Part shown: positions 21,866 through 31,037 of the stretch, in pieces | Layout of the letters: the number at the start of each line of letters is the position of its first letter | Numbering within the stretch: position 1 is the first letter of the stretch | DNA from: Pseudomicrostroma phylloplanum | Lineage: Eukaryota > Basidiomycota > Exobasidiomycetes > Microstromatales | DNA length: 64,000 nucleotides | Direction of reading: 5' to 3' | Assembly: GCA_039545275.1 (NCBI GenBank) | Contig: BCHS01000010.1 | Span: forward strand, 558,001-622,000 | Program-made: the position numbers and the translations under genes | Notes under the pieces: model-generated | The model's database searches: none | What the model was told of the DNA's origin: nothing | What the model saw: only the letters and a program-made list of their open reading frames with translations

Positions 21866-24451
21866 ATGCGGCTGCCACGCCGTCATCCATTCGCATCTCA
21901 TGGTGGGCATACAGAGGTCTCACACCTCTACTCGCTCTTCTACCCATCGCCCGCCGTACCGCACTACGAAGCCGATGCACAGAGAGCTCATGGCGTGCAC
22001 CTCGTGCAGTCTCTCTACCTCGCCAAGGGCGGCTGTCCAGTAGCCATCGAGTGCACCTCTTCCCTGGTGTCCTCTCTCCTACTCGATCATCAGCTCACTG
22101 GCTACGGAGCCCGGGGTGCTGCGGCCCTTACGCCGCCTCCGGCCACCTCCCTCGCTGTGCGCCAGACGCTCACCCTCTCCCTCATCCGCCTAGTGAACAC
22201 CCTAGCCGATTCACTGCAAAAGGGCGCATTCGCTCGGTCCATTGCCTCGATAGCAGAGCGCGACCTCGGCCTACCCCAGTGGTTCGTCGAGTTCAGGCAT
22301 AGAGGTACACACGAGGAGCTGCCTAGCTTGGAGATCTGCAGGGAAGTAGTGGGGAGCGCATTGGGTTGGATTGAGGGAGCCTACTGGCTACCCACGCTGA
22401 GAGATGCCGAAAGGAGGAGGGCCAGAGCTCTCGACAGACGGAGACAGGGCTCTGCTACGGATCTTACAGACGCTTTCCAGTCGTCTAGAGAGCACGATCA
22501 TCACAATGCACGGAATTCACACTCGGCAGGCAGCGGCAGCGCCCTCCTCTTTCCTTCCTCCACGTCACAAGCAGCGTCTAGCTCTCTGACGCCAGACGAG
22601 GAGCTGCAACAGCATCACCTCCCTGCTTTGCACGGCATCTTGCGCAACTACAAGCGTCTCTCCAAGCTCGTGGTGAGGGACGAGTCCCTTCGAGGCAGGA
22701 GCCGGGCGGGAATGCAAGGCATCTACCGAGATCTGGACAGTTGGATCCGGGCAGCCCGGAGGGATGTGGGTGAGGGGTATCGCACAATGGCGCTCAGCAA
22801 AGGCATGAATCAAACCGTCTCAGGCAGACATGTCGGCTGGGCGAACGAGGAAGAGGACGATAGCGACTCGGAGCAGTACGAGGACTCTCACGGTCACCCG
22901 TCCCGCCGTAGCGCGCGATCCGCAGATCCGGCTCTCAAGTGTCTCATCGGAGCCCTCCTCTCCTCGTCAGAAGGAGTGGGTCTGATACCGTTATCAAAGA
23001 ACAAGCGGGCGAAGAGGGCGAGAAGTCAGGAAGAAAGCGGCGATGGTCTCCCTACTCTGCCTGAAGAGCTGCTCCTGGCATGGAGCGGGCTCCTGAACCA
23101 CCTGGGCAAGGAAGAGCCACCAGGTGAAATCAACTTCATCGAGATTTGGCTGGAAAGCATGATTGAGCTCCTTCTTGGAACATCGACCTCGGCTCGAGGC
23201 AACCTAGAGGAGTCTGCAAGCTCCCAGATAGACAGCTCCTCCCGCCTCACGCTGCTAGCCTGGATCAAGTTCATCCTGGACTCCCTCTCCTTCACCTCCG
23301 CCCCCGCTTCTGGACCCCCTACGTCTGCAAATGACGAAGTCACCTCGCTTCGCGCCTGCATTCGCTCCCATCTTCTCTCGTCCGGTACCGAAGGGAACCG
23401 CAAGCAGGACAGCCAGTCCTTCCTCCTCTCCCTCGCCGAGAAGCTCCTTCTCCAGCGCGGTGTCTCCTCGACTTCCTCCTCCCACTCTCAGGCGCAGGCG
23501 CAGGCGAGTTTAGCGGCTTTGCTCCGCGATGTGACTGCTCGGCTGGACGAGGCGACACGCGGCAGACTGCAGAGCCTCATGGAGCTGCTGCCTCCGCCTG
23601 GGTTGTTGGTCGAGGAAGAGAGGGACGGTGATGATGGAGAAGAGGGAGCAAGAAAGAAGCGGCGCCTCCCTGCGGCGGCAGAGCTGATCGGTGAAGGGCA
23701 AGGGGGAGGGGACGAGGAAGACTCTTTCCCCCTTCTGAGCGGGTTTGAGAATATGGACTCGGGTGTCCCGCAGCCCGCAGCTCAACTCCCACTTGCGGGA
23801 GACCCATCGACCGGCGTGGGCCCAGGGATGGGCATGGAGGTTGGAGATGGAGAAGGAATTGGAGCAGGCGAGGAAACGCTCATGGAGGAGATGGAGCGAC
23901 GCTGGCGACAGGTCCTCGCTTCCTCCTCTTCCTCTTCTTCTGCTCCAACAGCCGCGACCCCAGCGCCTGCTGCCTCTACGCCTGCGGAGCTCCTCCCCCT
24001 GCTCACGGAGAAACACCCCGTCCCTGCTCCGCCTCCCGCAACCGCGAACGATCCCTCCACCTCTCCAGCAGACAAGGCGCCTCCCCCTCCTTCTTCCTCT
24101 ATCGAAGTCGGCCTTGAGCCACTTTCAGATCCAGATTCAGCACCTACCCCAGCAATGCCTTCAGCCCCAGCCGCAAGTACAGCCGCAGCTGCAGCGTCCA
24201 CCCCTCCCCTCCCCATGGGCTGGTCCCTCTTTCCCTCGAAGGAGTGGCGAGCAACGCCTATTGGGATGATCCGGCTCGGAACGTCCGCCTCGAGTAGGAG
24301 AGGTCGTGATGGGAAGCAGGGGGAAGAGGGAGATGAGGGAGAAGAAGAGGAAGAAGAGGGGAGAGCGATCGTTCCGGATTTCATGGGATTGTTCGCAGGA
24401 ACAGGAGAGGGAGGGGAAGGGGAAGAAGCAAGGGATGAAATGGCTCGCTGA
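21866..24451 (+). CDS. LAS1: Pre-rRNA processing endonuclease subunit LAS1
   Basis: A single exon of 861 residues. The start is supported by MRLPRRHPFAS, the usual Las1 N-terminus. Residues about 1-180 form the HEPN nuclease domain, with the catalytic RHxxxH motif as R144-H-R-G-T-H149 inside LPQWFVEFRHRGTHEELPSL, the most conserved Las1 segment. Las1 cleaves the ITS2 spacer at C2 in ribosome biogenesis together with the Grc3 polynucleotide kinase, in the nucleolus. The rest is less conserved: a helical central region (HGILRNYKRLSKLV; LPEELLLAWSGLLNHL) and an Ala/Pro/Ser-rich and acidic C-terminus with a patch of glutamates. It is longer than yeast Las1 (502 residues), mainly through the low-complexity tail. 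Confidence 0.93.
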   Translation: MRLPRRHPFASHGGHTEVSHLYSLFYPSPAVPHYEADAQRAHGVHLVQSLYLAKGGCPVAIECTSSLVSSLLLDHQLTGYGARGAAALTPPPATSLAVRQTLTLSLIRLVNTLADSLQKGAFARSIASIAERDLGLPQWFVEFRHRGTHEELPSLEICREVVGSALGWIEGAYWLPTLRDAERRRARALDRRRQGSATDLTDAFQSSREHDHHNARNSHSAGSGSALLFPSSTSQAASSSLTPDEELQQHHLPALHGILRNYKRLSKLVVRDESLRGRSRAGMQGIYRDLDSWIRAARRDVGEGYRTMALSKGMNQTVSGRHVGWANEEEDDSDSEQYEDSHGHPSRRSARSADPALKCLIGALLSSSEGVGLIPLSKNKRAKRARSQEESGDGLPTLPEELLLAWSGLLNHLGKEEPPGEINFIEIWLESMIELLLGTSTSARGNLEESASSQIDSSSRLTLLAWIKFILDSLSFTSAPASGPPTSANDEVTSLRACIRSHLLSSGTEGNRKQDSQSFLLSLAEKLLLQRGVSSTSSSHSQAQAQASLAALLRDVTARLDEATRGRLQSLMELLPPPGLLVEEERDGDDGEEGARKKRRLPAAAELIGEGQGGGDEEDSFPLLSGFENMDSGVPQPAAQLPLAGDPSTGVGPGMGMEVGDGEGIGAGEETLMEEMERRWRQVLASSSSSSSAPTAATPAPAASTPAELLPLLTEKHPVPAPPPATANDPSTSPADKAPPPPSSSIEVGLEPLSDPDSAPTPAMPSAPAASTAAAAASTPPLPMGWSLFPSKEWRATPIGMIRLGTSASSRRGRDGKQGEEGDEGEEEEEEGRAIVPDFMGLFAGTGEGGEGEEARDEMAR

Positions 24452-24665
24452 CCTCTGGAGGGTGCGCTGCTCGCTCGCTCGCTCGCTCGCTTGCTGCTCT
24501 GCGAGAATGGAGAAATGGCTTTGGGATGCGAGGCACCGCACCGTATCGCGCCACCTCGATCAATGTAATCTAAAACCTAATCTAATCGTCAATACATTTC
24601 ACCCTCTCAACACCTCCACCTCCTCCTATTCACTGTATCACTCCTGCCTATCATCAACTGTCCTC
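24452..24665. repeat. Convergent 3' flanks with a (GCTC)n tract
   Basis: 214 bases lie between the converging stops of LAS1 and GPI16. A perfect (GCTC)n run occupies about 24,467-24,490. Confidence 0.6.
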
Positions 24666-27042
24666 CTACACCTTCCGCACCAGCGCCACCACGGCCGCGG
24701 CAGGAGGCACCGGCACGTCTTTAAAGCTCCTTGTGAGGAGATTGACTGCCGAGCCTGCAAAGAGGGCTAGGAGGGTCGAGGTGAAGATGCTGAGCGGTGG
24801 GAGGGGCGAGGGGCGGAGAGGATGGGAAGGGTTAGTATTAGTCTTTGGTGAGGAATGATGGGAGTAGAGGAGTCAGAGTGCTGCGAGGTCGGTGGAGAGG
24901 TGGGACTCACATGACGTCTGACAAAGAGGGAAGGGCGGGTACGAAGGAAGAGGGAGAGTCAGCGCTCCGTCCGTTTGTGCGTACCAAGGAGTGCTCCTCT
25001 CTCTGATGGGCGCGACCTACAACTCACTATATGGCATGCTGAAATCCGGTACGGCTAGCTCCACCAGTCCCACTTCGGTCTTGAAGATGGACCTCTGTCC
25101 TCCCTCTGTCAATCTCAATGTCCTTCTCCTGAACCCCTCTCTCCCACTACCCTCCTCCTTCTTCTTCTCGTCTTGGTCCTCTTCCTCATCCACCACCTCC
25201 CAAGCCGTCCCCGCCCCCGTCTCCAAACCCCTATGCGCATCAGGATTGTGCTCCTCATACCTAATCACCTCTCTCCCAACCCTCATCTCCCATCTCAACT
25301 CGCTCCCAGCCGGTACACGCAGCTCCATCTCCAGTACTCCCGCCCGCACACGAGGGATAGAGGGCTCAAAGTGCAAGCCAAGAAGCGCTTTTTCAGGAGA
25401 GGTGAAGTCGCTTTCGAAGCGGATGAAGGGACTGGAGGGATCTGTGCTGAGCGGGAGGGGGAGGACGCGCAGCGTTGCGGAGGGGAGCGAGGGGAGGAGC
25501 CACCAGGGGAGTGTTTCGCGGTACACCACTCGCCGGGAAGTGTCGGGTCGATCGTTGCGTATCCGTAGGGAGAAGGTGGAGTGGGTGAGAGAGGAGGAAA
25601 CGTACGACCGGGAGACATGCAGCGTGTGGTCTTGCACTGGAGGGGAAGACGAGTAGCTGTAGGAGCCTTCGTCTGGCCAGGTGAGAGAGACGTCGAGCCC
25701 GGAGGGTCGGCCGGCTTGCGATGGATGGATGTATGCCGGGAGGGACGCAGATGTGGTGAGGTAGCGTAGAGAGCCCTCGTGGCTTAGAGTAGGTGTGACT
25801 CCGAGGGAGGAGTCGGAGAGGGAGGATGGTGGTGGTGTGCTTGCATCGTCTTCCTCGTCTTCCACCTCTTTGCCAGCGTCGTCCGTGTGAGTATGCTTGA
25901 CATGCATCGAGAGCGCAGGCTGCACTTCGTAAGTGAGCGAGGACTGTCCCTGCCCTGAACGAGTCTCTTCCACAGGCGCTAGGAGACTGACGAAGCTCTC
26001 CTTTGCCAGTGGGCAAGCTGTCGCCATTGGCTTGCCAAACATGGCAGTCATGGAGAAGTCTAGCAGAGGCAGGGGAGCTGTGATATCAGTGCCTTGTGCT
26101 TGGTGGCCTTTGTCGCACGAACCTCGCTCAGTGCTCACCTCTCTTACCATTATGTACCACTCCGTTCCAAACGCTTCCCACCCTCACCTCCACCTCCCAA
26201 CCCCTCTGATCCGCTCCAGTCCTCCTGACCACCAATTCCACTCCATGCCACTCCTGTTCGAGCCACTTGTGCGGTCCAAGCAACGATGCCAAACCCGCAT
26301 TTGCCCGACAGGGGAGCAGCGTCAACATCCTGTAGAGGACTTCGGTGCAGGGCGTCTCTGGAATGGAGAGCGTGTAGAGGAGGTCGTCCTCACTGCTTTC
26401 ACCTTTGCTTCTCCTGCGGTTGGAGTCGAAGAGGGATCGAGCGAGACTGAGGGGGGATGTGATGGCTTCTTTTGAGCCAGAGGCAGAGAGGGTCGAGCAG
26501 AAGTGACCTGCAAGGGAGGCTAGCAGGTCGTGGAAAGTGTCCTTGCCTTCTTCTACCTGGCGAGCTCGCTGCGACTCGAAGCTCGAGGAATTGAGCGCAA
26601 CACCTGCTTTTGAAGTGGGAGGAGCAGCATACCTCACCCAGGCCTCTACCCCACTAGCAACCGCCTCACTTCCCCACTCCTGCCCACCCTCCAGAAAAGT
26701 TGGCATACCCCACCTGCCATGGTCCCATCTTCCCTTGTTGAAGGCGAGGTGCAGCTCCTTGACGTGCAGCGGCGAGAAGTGCAGTAGTGTGAGGAGGGAA
26801 GGCGGGAGGAGGTGGAAGGAGACGCCGTCTTGTGCGTGAGGCGAGAAAGGGTCGATCTGGGAAGAGAGGCTGAAGGTGAAGGTGGACTGGACTCGACCAA
26901 GGGGGAGAGGCCGGAGGTGTAGGGACTCGGTAAAGTCGTCGTTGAGGCTCAGTGGGGAGGAAGAGGAGGAGGAGGCGTGCCGTGTGAGAAGCACCAAGAG
27001 GAGGGTGAGCGGGTACAAGACCAGCAGGTGGGACCGCGTCAT
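24666..27042 (-). CDS. GPI16: GPI transamidase component GPI16/PIG-T
   Basis: Four coding exons: 27042 to 26148 (or 26139, two donors both in frame), 26077-25028, a 7-nt microexon 24917-24911, and 24789-24666; about 691 residues. An N-terminal signal peptide (LLVLYPLTLLLVLLTRHASS) is followed by the PIG-T lumenal domain: FTESLHLRPLPLGRVQSTFTF, FNKGRWDHGRWG, CTEVLYRMLTLLPCR and WDHG/HNA..LPLLDFSMTAMFGKP. The conserved PDFSMPYNVI is formed across the microexon. One C-terminal membrane segment (IIFTSTLLALFAGSAVNLLTR) ends just before the stop. PIG-T stabilises the GPI transamidase in the ER, which attaches GPI anchors to proteins. A perfect TACTAAC branch sequence is present in the last intron. 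An in-frame TTG at 27099 is not used as start here. Confidence 0.93.
24911..24917 (-). other. Seven-nucleotide coding microexon of GPI16
   Basis: On the minus strand the seven bases ACGTCAT are preceded by TCAG and followed by GTGAGT. They close codons from both neighbours (A|AC = Asn, GTC = Val, AT|C = Ile), yielding the conserved family string MPYNVII. Direct joining of the flanking exons would break the frame. Confidence 0.85.
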
Positions 27043-27311
27043 AGCAGCAGTCGAGGCAACAGCAGCAGCGATACTCCAGAGAGCATCTGACGGTGCCAAC
27101 GTATGCGACTAGGGTAAGGATGACAGGAAGGTGGTGACGATGGGTAGGAGTAGTAGCACACCACCACACCCAGCGGAAAGCAACACCTGCAATTCCTGCG
27201 TCTCTCCGCTTCCGACGTTCGCGGTCGAGCCAGGCAGACAGACACTCACCAGTGCGCCTGCATCCAGGATCCTACCATATCAACCACCCACTTGGCCTCT
27301 GATCAGAGACA
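27043..27311. promoter_or_regulatory. Divergent promoter region between GPI16 and ATG12
   Basis: 269 bases lie between the two divergent ATG codons. No specific element is recognised. Confidence 0.45.
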
Positions 27312-27995
27312 ATGGCAGACGCTACGCCCTCCACTACCGCAGGAGGAGCAGTGAAAGCAGCGCCCTCGCTCCTCACACCATCCACGCCTTCACTACCCAT
27401 CACCTCTACCCCCTCTCCCTCCACGCACGATCACGCCTCAGCCTCAGCCTCACCCAGCCAGCAGCAGCAGCAACAGCAACAAATTCCCCCCACCTCCCTC
27501 CCCGCCCTCGCCCTTTACACTCAGCGGGACACATCGAAAGTCCTGGTGAAGTTCAAGGCCATCGGAGCAGCGCCCATCATGAAGAATAACAGTTTCAGGA
27601 TCACGGCATTCAACAAGTTCCACGCGGTGGTAGTGTTTCTGAGGAATCAGCTGGGGGAGAAGACTGTGGGTGGGGGGACATTGGTGAGTTGTAGGCGAGA
27701 AGAGGAAAGAGAGATGGGGGAGCAAACGAAGGACTTGATTTGCGGACTGATTGGTACTTCCACTTGCTTTTGCTCTCTTTCAGTTCCTCTACATCAACAA
27801 TTCCTTCGCACCTTCGCTGGACGATACAGTCGGCAACCTCTTCCGGGTGAGCATCCGGCGCCTATGTCCAAGCAGCCATCCGAGAAGCTCTTACTGACGC
27901 TGCATCCTCCCTTCGTATGTCATTGACACCGCAAGTGTTTTGGCACGGACGGCCATCTCATTGTCAACTACTCTACTACCCCTGCGTTTGGTTGA
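27312..27995 (+). CDS. ATG12: Ubiquitin-like autophagy protein Atg12
   Basis: Three exons: 27312-27683, 27784-27846 and 27936-27995, for 164 residues. The first 70 residues are Ser/Thr/Pro/Gln-rich and variable. The ubiquitin-like fold then runs [80 protein letters not shown]. The protein ends exactly at the Gly that Atg7 activates and that forms the isopeptide bond with Atg5; no protease processing is needed in this family. Atg12-Atg5 with Atg16 acts as E3 for Atg8 lipidation at the phagophore. The poly-Gln stretch (eight Q) is encoded by CAG/CAA near 27,461-27,483. Confidence 0.95.
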
Positions 27996-28374
27996 AGGGA
28001 GGTGGAGTGCTGAACGAACATTCCCGCCCGCCCGCCGCTTCCTCCGCCTGTACTAGTACCCGTACCCATTCTTTCCGCTGGCGATATGAGTCGCCGTGTA
28101 CTATCAATACCACTAGACCACATTAAAGATTGAAGCATTGTGCTACGGCGCAGAAGATGACGAGAGTTGTACACGGCCTCCCCATCGGGAATCTCATTCG
28201 GCCTGCTTGCCTGTACCGCTATGCAGTACCCAGAGACATACTGCGCTCTTCCTCTTCGATAGGGCTCAAGCGTCTCCTTTCCAAAGGGCCAGCGTACCGT
28301 CACAGGCCCACAGGTCCACCAAGCTCAATCTATTCCCGACTCTGCCACTCCTGCCAGCATTCCACACCCACGCT
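27996..28374. other. Convergent 3' flanks of ATG12 and the bL32m gene
   Basis: 379 bases between converging stops. No gene or repeat is recognised. Confidence 0.4.
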
Positions 28375-29036
28375 TCACATGGGCCCAGCACTAGTAGCCC
28401 TCTGCCTAATCTCCTCCTTTTGTCTCCGTGCAATATCCCCAAAGCACGAAGCACATATGTGGTGCGCCAGCTTGGGGTTACCGCAAGCCTGACAGTGGAC
28501 GAAGTCTGTAGTGAGAGTGACGCAGAGAAAACGCAGTAAGAGAGGAGGAGGGTGGGTGAGCAGGCTTTCTTCTGATTGAGGAGCGGCGCTCGCTTTGACT
28601 TCGACTCACCAACACGATCCTTGAGTCCCTTGTTGGCAGCCCTCATCCTCTTCCTCGAATGGCTGACCTTCTTCTTCGGAACGGCATTCAGAAACCCATC
28701 CCACTGCAGGGGGTCCGTCTCCTCTTGACTCTCCTCCTGCTCTGCTTGCCTGGAGAGGAGAGAAGAAGAAGGTGCTTCGGCTGCGATTGCTAGTGCTGGC
28801 GAGGGGTGGCATTGTGTTTCGAAAAAGGTTGGGAGACGGGGTAGAGCGAAGGAGATGCGCAGCGAGTAGGATGATGTGACGGGGATGAGCAGAGAAGAGG
28901 AAGAGGAGCTCGAGGCGGAAGAGGAGGCATGGCGGAGAGTGCTGCTGCTACTGCTACTGCTCGTGCTCGCAGAAGCGCCAACTTGTCTTGCCAACGAGCC
29001 GGTAGCTCTTGCTGTCCTTGTTGTGAAGAGCGACAT
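28375..29036 (-). CDS. MRPL32: Mitochondrial large-subunit ribosomal protein bL32m
   Basis: Two exons, 29036-28610 and 28505-28375, give 185 residues. The N-terminus (MSLFTTRTARATGSLARQ...) is basic and Ser-rich, as expected of a mitochondrial targeting sequence. The mature domain starts with the bL32 hallmark VPKKKVSHSRKRMR. Exon 2 supplies the zinc ribbon HCQACGNPKLAHHICASCF with paired CxxC motifs, and the tail FGDIARRQKEEI. In yeast the presequence is removed by the m-AAA protease before assembly. The ATG12 gene converges with it; SED5 starts 323 bases upstream on the other strand. Confidence 0.93.
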
Positions 29037-29359
29037 GGTGCTGTGATATTTTGAGATGAAGATGATGCTTGAGGGAGGTGAGGTGAGGTGATCGGAATGA
29101 TTGACCCACCGACCGATCTTCGGAAAGCGTCGTCTCATCAAAATCGCTGCCTCGGCACAGTGCGCTGCGCTGTGGCTGCTCCGCCCGCCCGCCTGTCCGC
29201 CTGTTGGCCCTGAGCCAGAGCCTGAGCGGGGGCACAGTGGTGGAGTTGGAGTGGCAGCAAGGCGAGCGAGCAGCTGAGGAATGCCTCAACATCACCATCC
29301 TCAAACGCATTCTACCATCATCATCCTCTGTTACTCTTGGCTGTGACGGCATACGAAGC
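29037..29359. promoter_or_regulatory. Divergent promoter region between bL32m and SED5
   Basis: 323 bases between divergent starts; short CCGCC-type repeats near 29,180-29,205. No specific element is recognised. Confidence 0.4.
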
Positions 29360-31037
29360 ATGTCGTACTACAGCGGTGCAGCCTCCACCTCCTCGGCGGT
29401 TAACGCATCTGCCTCTTCCTCTTCCAGCATCAAGGATCGCACATCCGAGTTCCGCTCCTATCTCTCCCACCATGCCGCCTCCCAATCCGCCGCTGGCGGC
29501 AGCGGCAGCGCATCCAGCTCTACCTCCAAGGCCCGTCCCCCGCCAGCCACCAAAGGAGAATTTGCAAAGAGGGCAGCAGCCATCGGAGAGGACATTTCGG
29601 ATACCACGGTCAAGCTTGGTCGGCTGGCGGAGCTGGCAAAGAAGAAGAGCTTGTTCGATGATCGTCCAGTGGAGATCTCGGAGCTGACCTATATCATCAA
29701 GCATGATCTGGCTGCTATCAATCGACAATTGGCCGATCTTCAGGCTCACTCGAAGAGTGGCAAGGCAGGGCAAGGCAAGGACAGTAAGAAGGGGAAGGAC
29801 AGGGCAGAAGAGCATAGAGGGAACGTTGTAACGCTGTTGCAGAGCAATCTGGCGAATGCTACCACGGCTTTCCAGGATGTACTGGAGGTCAGGACACAAG
29901 TGAGTCGCTGATGGGGAGTAAGGGACGAGAGCTCCGGGGGAAGGAGAGACAGAATGCTGAACACCGCTCTCTTCTGTACGCTTAGAATATGAAGGCCTCG
30001 AGGGATCGCTCAGAACAATTCGCATATGGAGGAGCCTCATCTGGCATGGCTCCGGGCGAGCAATCAGGTGAGCATCCTACAAGGCCAAGCGGCCATCCCC
30101 TCTCTCTCTCCCTCTTTACTCTTCGCGCTCTCGCAACCAGTAGCGACCGAAGCTTACCTTCCGCGTTTCCCCTCATGCCCGGTCTGCGCACTTGGCTCCG
30201 CCTTGCCTTCCACTCGCTCACTCGCTCACTCACTCGCAGTCCTTCGCTCCCGTCTCCCACCCGCTCCCTCATCCCGACCAGATTCGCCTCTATACAACCC
30301 CGGTCGTACACGGCCGCCGCAAGCAGCAGCAGCAGCAGCTAGGGATCAGATTGGAGGCTCCACTTTGAATGCGGATGACGGGTACGATCCCAAGAGAAAG
30401 ACCAAGGCAGGAGGATACCAGGCCCTACCCCCGGGAGAAGGGTCGGGAGAGACGGGAGGAGGTGGCAATGACGACTTCTTGGCTCTGAATATGGGTGGAG
30501 GGCAGCAGGATCAATTCATGCAGATGCAATTGCAGGAGAATGGCGATGTGAGTAGGCCTGGAGGGGGAAGCATCGAGGTGTCCGAGCCCCGCCAGAAGTC
30601 TGACCTCCTGTCCTTCCCCCAACAGACGGCATACATGCAGCAGCGCTCCACGGCCATCGAGTCCATCGAGTCTACCATCTCAGAGCTGGGCCAAATCTTC
30701 TCCCAACTGGCACACATGGTCGCCGAGCAGCGCGAGACGGTGCAGCGCATCGACGACAATATCATGGATGTGGCAGATAATGTCTCTGGAGCACAGAGGG
30801 AGCTGCTAAAGTATTATAATAGCGTCGCGAGCAATCGGTGGTTGATGTTTAAGATTTTCGGGGTGAGTAGCTGGACAGCCAGCTGATGATTGGAGAGGAT
30901 CGAAGAGTGGAAGAGGGATTCATCGCTGACCGATCTGCACTCGCTCTCTTCGCAATTCGCCTCGGCATCTTCGGCTCCTGCCTCATTCCCTGCAGGTCCT
31001 AATCGTCTTCTTCCTCCTGTTCATCCTAGTCTCGTAG
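29360..31037 (+). CDS. SED5: Golgi Qa-SNARE syntaxin-5/Sed5
   Basis: Five exons: 29360-29899, 29986-30067, 30282-30547, 30626-30862 and 30996-31037, for 388 residues. The N-terminal SIKDRTSEFRSYL peptide corresponds to the Sly1-binding motif of syntaxin 5. The Habc-type helices follow (EDISDTTVKLGRLAELAKKKSLFDDRPVEISELTYIIKHDL). The SNARE motif (TAIESIESTISELGQIFSQLAHMV.EQRETVQRIDDNI) carries the zero-layer Gln in MVAEQ. The last exon encodes most of the C-terminal membrane anchor (VLIVFFLLFILVS). Sed5 drives fusion of ER-derived and intra-Golgi vesicles. Intron 2 (30068-30281, 214 nt) is the longest and has (CTCA)n repeats. Gln/Ser-rich linkers make it longer than yeast Sed5 (340). Confidence 0.94.

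Noticed and set aside
27043..27099. Upstream extension of GPI16 beginning at 27099
   Set aside because: The codon there is TTG, and the ATG at 27042 places a normal signal peptide at the N-terminus.
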